6,792 bases of DNA from Vampirovibrionales bacterium (GTDB taxonomy: Bacteria; Cyanobacteriota; Vampirovibrionia; Vampirovibrionales; JAJTHC01), in the NCBI GenBank assembly GCA_021299615.1, contig JAJTHC010000185.1:1-6792 (forward strand). Reading direction: 5' to 3'. The translations under genes and the position numbers were made by a program. Position 1 is the stretch's first letter; each line of letters opens with the position of its first letter. Below the pieces are notes generated by a model. The model was not told the origin of the DNA. It ran no database searches and saw only the letters and a program-made list of their open reading frames with translations. This document shows positions 1-3,915 of this stretch, piece by piece.

Positions 1-45
1 GCTCGCCGAAAGTCGACCCGTCGTCCTCAACGTAACGCAAAGTAA
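1..45 (+). CDS. rpsC: 30S ribosomal protein S3, C-terminal end only (partial)
   Basis: Frame 1 of the first bases reads ARRKSTRRPQRNAK and then a TAA stop at 43-45. Only these 14 residues are in the window. A very basic, disordered tail is typical of the C-terminus of S3, and rpsC is the gene that normally precedes rplP in the S10 cluster, so position and composition agree. S3 sits at the mRNA entry channel of the small subunit. The tail alone carries no diagnostic motif, so the name rests mainly on gene order. Confidence 0.75.
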   Translation, partial: ARRKSTRRPQRNAK

Positions 46-62
46 CACATTTTAAAGTTGTC

Positions 63-90
63 TTGAGTTTATATATTCAGGCACTATAAT
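63..90 (+). promoter_or_regulatory. Probable sigma70-type promoter upstream of rplP
   Basis: A perfect -10 hexamer TATAAT lies at 85-90. A TTGAGT at 63-68 (4 of 6 matches to TTGACA) lies 16 bp upstream, within the allowed spacing. Transcription would start near 96-98 and leave a short leader carrying the rplP Shine-Dalgarno sequence. It lies in the 74-nt rpsC-rplP gap, which is unusually wide for this cluster. It would let rplP to rplR be transcribed independently of the upstream S10 genes. This is inferred from sequence; AT-rich DNA produces such matches by chance. Confidence 0.5.
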
Positions 91-106
91 TAGTCTAATG
101 ATGTTT

Positions 107-111
107 AGGAG
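107..111 (+). promoter_or_regulatory. Shine-Dalgarno sequence that fixes the rplP start
   Basis: AGGAG lies 8 nt before the ATG at 120. An in-frame TTG at 114 would be only 2 nt away from it, too close to be used. The ATG start also gives the family N-terminus MLMPKR, matching the MLxPKR of other L16 proteins. Confidence 0.8.
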
Positions 112-119
112 TTTTGAAA

Positions 120-548
120 ATGTTAATGCCAAAACGATCCAAATATCGCAAGCAACATCGTGGTCGCATGACGGGTATTGAAACTCGTGGTACGCAACTC
201 GAATACGGTGATTTTGCGATTCAGGCAATGGAGCCTGGTTGGATTACAAGTCGACAAATTGAAGCGGCTCGTCGTACGATTGCTCGTGCGGTAAAGCGTG
301 GCGGTAAAATTTATATTCGTATTTTCCCTAACAAGCCTGTAACGAAGAAGCCTCTTGAGGTTCGTATGGGTTCTGGTAAAGGAAGTCCAGAGTTTTGGGT
401 AGCGGTTGTAAAGCCCGGTCGTTTAATGTTTGAACTTGCCGGTGTGCAAGAAGAACTTTCGACAAAGGCGTTAAAGCTTGCGGCTCAAAAGTTTCCCATT
501 AAAGTCCGTGTTGTTAAAAGAGATCAATTATCGAAAGCGGTGACTTAG
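120..548 (+). CDS. rplP: 50S ribosomal protein L16
   Basis: L16 binds 23S rRNA near the A-site tRNA and the peptidyl-transferase centre and is a late assembly protein of the large subunit. The 142-residue product has the full family length. It begins MLMPKRSKYRKQHRGR and carries WITSRQIEAARR at residues 41-52 and the signature MGSGKGSPEFWVAVVKPGR at 83-101. The ATG at 120 is chosen over a TTG two codons upstream because of the AGGAG spacing and the conserved N-terminus. The stretch GDFAIQAMEPGWITSRQIEA resembles cyanobacterial and Gram-positive L16 rather than the proteobacterial form. The 11-residue tail after KVRVVKR is lineage-variable. It is the first gene after the probable internal promoter, and rpmC begins 3 nt after its TAG. 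Confidence 0.97.
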   Translation: MLMPKRSKYRKQHRGRMTGIETRGTQLEYGDFAIQAMEPGWITSRQIEAARRTIARAVKRGGKIYIRIFPNKPVTKKPLEVRMGSGKGSPEFWVAVVKPGRLMFELAGVQEELSTKALKLAAQKFPIKVRVVKRDQLSKAVT

Positions 549-551
549 ATT

Positions 552-764
552 ATGCTAAAGAATGAATTATCTGAAATTCGGGAACTCAGCATAGACGAGC
601 TTCAAGCCAAAGAACTCGATCTCCAAAAGTTTTTATTTGATTTGAAAATGAAGCAGAAAACGATGCAGTTGAATGACTTGTCTCAATTTAAAAAGACCCG
701 TCATAAAATTACATTCATTAAAATGCTCATTACACAAAAATCCCTTTCGGAGGTGGAAGTTTAA
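552..764 (+). CDS. rpmC: 50S ribosomal protein L29
   Basis: L29 is a small helical protein near the exit of the peptide tunnel, close to L23, where trigger factor and SRP dock. The 70-residue product fits the family length (about 60-75). It has the two-helix layout: ELSEIRELSIDELQAKELDL, then a basic second helix around residues 44-60 (SQFKKTRHKITFIKMLI). The sequence is divergent: the usual LRFQxAxGQLxNPxxIRxVRR core is only loosely kept (FDLKMKQKTMQLNDLSQFKKTR). Identity therefore rests on length, pattern and its place between rplP and rpsQ. There is no convincing Shine-Dalgarno sequence before the ATG, which lies 3 nt after the rplP stop, so translation is probably coupled to rplP. Its TAA overlaps the rpsQ ATG by one base. 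Confidence 0.93.
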   Translation: MLKNELSEIRELSIDELQAKELDLQKFLFDLKMKQKTMQLNDLSQFKKTRHKITFIKMLITQKSLSEVEV

Positions 765-1015
765 TGGCTACTCGTGAATTGCAGGGTGTGGTATCTTCGA
801 CAAAATCAGACAAAACCGCCGTGGTTTTGGTTGTTAGTCGTAAGTCTCATGCCAAATATGGTAAAGTTGTTCAGACGAGCAAAAAATTTCATGCCCATGA
901 CGAGCTTAATGAGCTTAATGTGGGTGATGAAGTCGTTATTGTGGAGTCTCGTCCGTTAAGTAAGTTGAAGCGTTGGTCGCTGAAACAAGTGGTACGTAAA
1001 GCAGAAGTGCTATAA
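764..1015 (+). CDS. rpsQ: 30S ribosomal protein S17
   Basis: S17 is a primary binder of 16S rRNA in the 5' domain and helps nucleate small-subunit assembly. The 83-residue product is full length for the family. It has an OB-fold sequence with QGVVSSTKSDKTAVVLV at residues 7-23, HAKYGKVV at 29-36, and the closing signature GDEVVIVESRPLSKLKRW at 54-71. The start is supported by a strong Shine-Dalgarno sequence, GGAGGTGG at 749-756, 7 nt before the ATG and inside the end of rpmC. The ATG shares one base with the rpmC stop. A second ORF in another frame of this stretch starts at 774 and is a shadow. Confidence 0.97.
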   Translation: MATRELQGVVSSTKSDKTAVVLVVSRKSHAKYGKVVQTSKKFHAHDELNELNVGDEVVIVESRPLSKLKRWSLKQVVRKAEVL

Positions 1016-1024
1016 GGGGTTGTT

Positions 1025-1384
1025 ATGATTCAACAAGAATCAAGATTGGTTGTCGCAGATAATACAGGTGCTCAGGAACTACTCTGTATACGCGTTTTAA
1101 AGCGTAAACGGGCAAGCGTGGGTGACCGTATTATTGCAACAGTGAAATCCGCTTCACCCAATATGCCTGTGAAGAAGTCTGATGTCGTGATGGCGGTTGT
1201 CGTCCGAACGAAGTCACCTTTACAGCGTGCGGATGGTAGTACAGTGTCGTTTGGTGAAAATGCTGCTGTTATTATTAACAAAGAAGGGAACCCTCGTGGA
1301 ACCCGTGTCTTTGGTCCAGTTGCTCGTGAGCTTAGAGATAGCAATTTTATGAAAATTGTGTCTTTGGCTCCTGAAGTACTCTAA
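1025..1384 (+). CDS. rplN: 50S ribosomal protein L14
   Basis: L14 binds 23S rRNA at the subunit interface, forms bridges with 16S rRNA next to L19, and is a docking site for the silencing factor RsfS. The product has 119 residues against the usual 122. The N-terminus MIQQESRLVVADNTGA, the middle PNMPVKKSDVVMAVVVRTK and the C-terminus NPRGTRVFGPVARELRDSNF, ending IVSLAPEVL, are all family hallmarks. The three missing residues map to the loop after CIRVL, where KRKRASVGD replaces a form like GGSKRRYAGVGD. The PNMPVKKSDVV segment is a close match to cyanobacterial L14 as I know it. AAGGGG at 1014-1019 gives the ribosome binding site, 5 nt before the ATG. Confidence 0.98.
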   Translation: MIQQESRLVVADNTGAQELLCIRVLKRKRASVGDRIIATVKSASPNMPVKKSDVVMAVVVRTKSPLQRADGSTVSFGENAAVIINKEGNPRGTRVFGPVARELRDSNFMKIVSLAPEVL

Positions 1385-1401
1385 AGAAAGGCTAGAAAAT
1401 T

Positions 1402-1620
1402 ATGAAAGCTTACAAAAAAAAGCTCGTCAAAAAACAATCTTCCTTTCATGTCAAGCGTGGTGATAACGTGTTTATCTTGGCTGGTAAAGACAAGGGTAAG
1501 CAAGGTATTGTTCGCTTAGTTGATAGAGATGTGACAAAAGCAGTCGTCGACGGTATCAATATTGTCAACGGTAAAGAGCGTTTGATTCACATTTCTAATT
1601 TAAAGGTTGTAACCGAATAG
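1402..1620 (+). CDS. rplX: 50S ribosomal protein L24, unusually compact
   Basis: L24 is an assembly initiator that binds the 5' end of 23S rRNA and lies near the tunnel exit. The KOW motif is clear: VKRGDNVFILAGKDKGKQG at residues 17-35, followed by VVDGINIV (48-55) and IHISNLKVV (62-70). At 72 residues it is much shorter than most bacterial L24 (about 100). The loop that normally carries KPxxxxPQGGI between NIV and HISN is reduced to NGKERL. The C-terminal strand region after HISN (usually about DPKTGKPTRVGY onward) is absent. In exchange, about 16 basic residues precede the KOW motif. There is no in-frame start nearer the KOW motif, and rplE begins 12 nt after the stop, so the short end is not an annotation artefact. 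The ribosome binding site is weak (GAAAGG at 1386-1391, 10 nt away). Confidence 0.93.
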   Translation: MKAYKKKLVKKQSSFHVKRGDNVFILAGKDKGKQGIVRLVDRDVTKAVVDGINIVNGKERLIHISNLKVVTE

Positions 1621-1632
1621 ATTAGGTGCTTT

Positions 1633-2184
1633 ATGAAAACGTTAAAAGAAATATATCAAGACGAGATCTTCGCTTCTTTAAAAGAAGAGTTGGATCTTTC
1701 GAATGTTCATGAAGTTCCTTGTCTTGTCAAAGTGGTTATTAATGTAGGTTTAGGTGAATCTGCTCAAAACGCCAAGTCGTTGGATGAAGCCATTCAGCAT
1801 TTGACGTTGATGACAGGTCAAAAGCCTCTGGTTACTCGTGCTAAGAAATCCATTGCGGGCTTTAAAGTTCGTGAAGGGATGCCGATTGGTGCGATGGTGA
1901 CCTTACGTGGCGATCGTATGTATGACTTTGTTTCAAAACTTGTCAACGTCGTATTGCCTCGTATTCGTGACTTTAGAGGCTTGAACGATCATGGGTTTGA
2001 CGGGCGTGGTAACTACAACCTTGGGTTGAAAGACCAGCTTATTTTCCCTGAAATCGATTATGATATGATCACAAAAGTGCGTGGCTTGAACATCACTGTG
2101 GTTACTTCATCGTCTTCTGATACAGAAGCCCTTTCTTTGCTAAAGAAATTAGGCTTTCCATTTGTAACAAAAGCAAGTACTTAG
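1633..2184 (+). CDS. rplE: 50S ribosomal protein L5
   Basis: L5 binds 5S rRNA together with L18 in the central protuberance and contacts P-site tRNA and S13. The 183-residue product is full length (family about 179-185). Clear family stretches are VVINVGLGE (residues 34-42), LMTGQKPLVTRAKKSIAGFK with REGMPIGAMVTLRG just after it (about 59-93), LPRIRDFRGL (108-117) and GRGNYNLGLKDQLIFPEI (124-141). AGGTG at 1624-1628 lies 4 nt before the ATG, rather tight but acceptable. The stop TAG at 2182-2184 overlaps the Shine-Dalgarno sequence of rpsN. Its partner in the 5S complex, L18, is encoded further down the same operon. Confidence 0.98.
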   Translation: MKTLKEIYQDEIFASLKEELDLSNVHEVPCLVKVVINVGLGESAQNAKSLDEAIQHLTLMTGQKPLVTRAKKSIAGFKVREGMPIGAMVTLRGDRMYDFVSKLVNVVLPRIRDFRGLNDHGFDGRGNYNLGLKDQLIFPEIDYDMITKVRGLNITVVTSSSSDTEALSLLKKLGFPFVTKAST

Positions 2185-2196
2185 GAGTGGTCGTTC

Positions 2197-2403
2197 ATGG
2201 CTAAGGTTTCCATGGTGGTCAAAGAAGCACAACGTCAAGAAAAGGTGGCTAAGGGCAAATACCCGAAGACACGTTTACAGAACCGTTGTTCTATCTGTGG
2301 TCGTCCTCGTTCTTATTATCGCCAGTTTGGTATTTGTCGTGTGTGCTTAAGAAAAATGGCTCACGAAGGCAAGTTGCCTGGTGTTACAAAATCAAGTTGG
2401 TAG
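2197..2403 (+). CDS. rpsN: 30S ribosomal protein S14, zinc-binding type (S14Z)
   Basis: S14 is a head protein of the small subunit, next to S3 and S10, and is needed late in assembly. The 68-residue product is the short zinc form. Four cysteines, C31, C34, C47 and C50, form the CxxC-x12-CxxC zinc ribbon, and the C-terminus (HEGKLPGVTKSSW) is the invariant family ending. It is about 7 residues longer than the common 61-residue form because of a charged insert before the first cysteine pair. The start MAKVSM matches the usual MAKxSM, and AGGAG at 2183-2187 lies 9 nt upstream. The position between rplE and rpsH is standard. In many bacteria a zinc-free S14 paralogue elsewhere is induced under zinc limitation; none is visible here. 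Confidence 0.97.
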   Translation: MAKVSMVVKEAQRQEKVAKGKYPKTRLQNRCSICGRPRSYYRQFGICRVCLRKMAHEGKLPGVTKSSW

Positions 2404-2412
2404 TGTAAAAGT

Positions 2413-2449
2413 AGCCTTCTCCCTATGATTTGGGAATACTGTGAAGGTT
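2413..2449 (+). promoter_or_regulatory. Possible mRNA hairpin in the rpsN-rpsH gap
   Basis: AGCCTTC at 2413-2419 can pair with GAAGGTT at 2443-2449 (7 bp, one G-U). The directly adjacent TCCC at 2420-2423 pairs with GGGA at 2432-2435 across an 8-nt loop. ATACTGT (2436-2442) remains as an asymmetric bulge on the 3' side. A short pyrimidine-rich stretch follows. A bulged two-part stem just before rpsH could be a protein-binding site or attenuator. S8 represses the spc operon in E. coli through a 16S-like mRNA structure, but there the site is at rplE. I did not find the exact S8 recognition motif, so function is open. Confidence 0.35.
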
Positions 2450-2478
2450 TCTTTGTAATAATTATAGGTCTTACACTT

Positions 2479-2868
2479 ATGTATTCTGATCCTATTTCTG
2501 ATATGCTTACAAGAGTCCGTAATGCACAGCGTGCAGGACATCTTGAAGTAAGCGTTCCACTTTCAAAACTTAAAGTGGAAATTGCCAAAATCTTGGTTCG
2601 TCAAGGTTTTGTGAAAGAATATCGTCTTGAATCTGATCGTCATTTTGTGGTTGTGCTGAAGTACGATCATAAATCGGGCGAGCCTGTCATTCGTTGCCTA
2701 AAAAAGGTTTCTAAATCAGGTTTGCGTGTCTATTCAAGAACAGATCGTCTTCCCCGTGTTTTGGGTGGTTCTGGTATCGCTATTATCTCGACCAGTCGAG
2801 GTATTTTGACCGACCATGAAGCCCGTAAACTAGGTGTGGGTGGCGAAGTTTTATGTTACGTATACTAA
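2479..2868 (+). CDS. rpsH: 30S ribosomal protein S8
   Basis: S8 binds helix 21 of 16S rRNA, organises the platform of the small subunit, and is the translational repressor of the spc operon in E. coli. The 129-residue product has the family length. It begins MYSDPISDMLTRVRNAQRAG, has LPRVLGGSGIAIISTSRG (residues 91-108, containing the STSRG signature) and ends GVGGEVLCYVY. The ATG at 2479 is chosen because MxxDPISDMLTRxRNA is the universal N-terminus. An in-frame ATG at 2425 would add 18 hydrophobic residues foreign to the family and lies in a hairpin loop without a Shine-Dalgarno sequence. AGGT at 2466-2469 is a modest ribosome binding site, 9 nt upstream. Confidence 0.97.
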   Translation: MYSDPISDMLTRVRNAQRAGHLEVSVPLSKLKVEIAKILVRQGFVKEYRLESDRHFVVVLKYDHKSGEPVIRCLKKVSKSGLRVYSRTDRLPRVLGGSGIAIISTSRGILTDHEARKLGVGGEVLCYVY

Positions 2869-2889
2869 ATTTTCAAGAAGGTATAGATT

Positions 2890-3429
2890 ATGTCAAGAAT
2901 TGGTAAAAATCCAATTAGTATACCCTCAGGTGTTACGGTAACCGTTGAAGAAAATTTGGTAACGGTTAAAGGCCCTAAGGGTACGCTTTCGCGTCAATAT
3001 CGACCTGAATTAGACATTGTTATTGAAGACAATTCTATTCTCGTCACCCCCAATGGTGAAACTCGTTTACATCGTTCATTGCACGGTTTGACCCGTACGC
3101 TCATCAATAACATGGTTTTAGGTGTTTCTATTGGATTCACTAAAAACTTAGAATTGGTTGGCGTGGGTTACCGAGCAGCAGCAACGCCTAAGTTGTTGAC
3201 CTTGCAATTGGGATACAGTCATCCTGTTGAAATTGAATTGCCTGAAGGCATTGAAGCTAAAGTGGAAGCCAATACGAAGGTTTCTATTTCAGGTATTGAT
3301 AAGCAAGCCGTTGGTGATATTGCTGCCTTAATTCGTTCCAAACGTAAGCCTGAGCCTTATAAAGGTAAAGGTGTTCGTTATTCGGATGAAGTAGTACGTC
3401 GCAAAGCGGGTAAATCAGGTAAGAAGTAA
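2890..3429 (+). CDS. rplF: 50S ribosomal protein L6
   Basis: L6 binds 23S rRNA near the sarcin-ricin loop and the factor-binding site, and is a late assembly protein. The 179-residue product is full length and contains the two repeated L6 domains. The N-terminal half opens MSRIGKNPISIPSGV. The C-terminal half has NLELVGVGYRAAA (residues 86-98), LGYSHPVEIELPEG (107-120) and the signature PEPYKGKGVRY (154-164), and ends with the basic tail RRKAGKSGKK. AAGAAGGT at 2875-2882 gives a good ribosome binding site 7 nt before the ATG. It lies 21 nt after rpsH in the standard order. Nothing is odd about it. Confidence 0.98.
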   Translation: MSRIGKNPISIPSGVTVTVEENLVTVKGPKGTLSRQYRPELDIVIEDNSILVTPNGETRLHRSLHGLTRTLINNMVLGVSIGFTKNLELVGVGYRAAATPKLLTLQLGYSHPVEIELPEGIEAKVEANTKVSISGIDKQAVGDIAALIRSKRKPEPYKGKGVRYSDEVVRRKAGKSGKK

Positions 3430-3467
3430 CGGATCGTATTGATCTTGAAATTTAGGATTATTTTATC

Positions 3468-3833
3468 ATGTTTAAACAAATAAACCGTAAGCAAATTTCA
3501 CGCAAGCGTCATTTACGTGTTCGTAAAAAAGTGTCAGGAACCGCTGAGTTCCCAAGACTTGCAGTGCATCGTAGTGGCAAGCACATTTATGTGCAAGCTA
3601 TTGATGATGTGGCAGGTGTGACATTGGCGGCGGCAAGTTCTTTAGACAAAGAACTTAAAGCAGTGAAATCTGGTGCAAATATTGAAGCGGCGAAAGTCGT
3701 TGGAGACCTTGTCGCTAAGCGTCTTTTAGCCAAAGGTGTCGAGTCTGTGGTTTTTGATCGTGGTGGCTTTCTCTATCACGGTCGTGTGGCAGCCCTTGCG
3801 GATGCTGCTCGTGAAGCAGGACTTCAGTTCTAG
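3468..3833 (+). CDS. rplR: 50S ribosomal protein L18
   Basis: L18 binds 5S rRNA with L5 and anchors it in the central protuberance. The 121-residue product has the family length (about 117-122). A basic N-terminus (RKQISRKRHLRVRKKVSG) precedes PRLAVHRSGKHIYVQAIDD (residues 29-47), and it ends FDRGGFLYHGRVAALADAAR plus EAGLQF. The HIYVQAIDDVAGVTLAAASSLD stretch resembles cyanobacterial L18. AGGA at 3454-3457 lies about 10 nt before the ATG. It is the last gene of this operon: a strong terminator begins 30 nt after its stop, where rpsE would be expected. Confidence 0.98.
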   Translation: MFKQINRKQISRKRHLRVRKKVSGTAEFPRLAVHRSGKHIYVQAIDDVAGVTLAAASSLDKELKAVKSGANIEAAKVVGDLVAKRLLAKGVESVVFDRGGFLYHGRVAALADAAREAGLQF

Positions 3834-3863
3834 TTTCGTCAGAAATTAGACTTTCCTATATTG

Positions 3864-3900
3864 AATACACCGTGTATGCTATATATACGGTGTATTTTTT
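3864..3900 (+). terminator. Rho-independent terminator closing the ribosomal operon after rplR
   Basis: AATACACCGT at 3864-3873 pairs perfectly with ACGGTGTATT at 3887-3896. Inside it, GTAT (3874-3877) pairs with ATAT (3883-3886, first pair G-U), leaving the 5-nt loop GCTAT. The 14-bp stem runs directly into six Ts (3895-3900), the classical intrinsic-terminator form. The stem is AT-rich apart from a CACCG core. It sits between the rplR stop and the protease start, so it should separate the two transcription units. Read-through into the protease gene is possible, since no strong separate promoter is visible after it. Confidence 0.88.
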
Positions 3901-3915
3901 ATGAAAGGGTAGGGT

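Noticed and set aside
114..119. TTG at 114 as the start of rplP, adding two residues.
   Set aside because: It is only 2 nt from the AGGAG, and the next ATG at 120 gives the conserved L16 N-terminus with good spacing.
2425..2478. Upstream in-frame ATG giving rpsH an 18-residue hydrophobic N-terminal extension.
   Set aside because: It has no ribosome binding site, lies in the loop of a possible hairpin, and the S8 family begins at the MxxDPISDML found at 2479.
3439..3467. Possible promoter before rplR (TTGATC, 17 bp, TTTATC).
   Set aside because: Both hexamers are weak, and the start of transcription would fall inside the rplR coding region.
3834..3862. Possible protease promoter overlapping the terminator (TTTCGT, 17 bp, TATATT).
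   Set aside because: The -35 match is poor, and the transcript would begin just upstream of or within the terminator stem, so it would be expected to stop early.
3901..3912. A tiny reading frame ATG-AAA-GGG-TAG just before the protease gene, as a possible leader peptide.
   Set aside because: It lies directly after the terminator T-run, has no ribosome binding site, and its AAAGGG serves better as the protease Shine-Dalgarno sequence.
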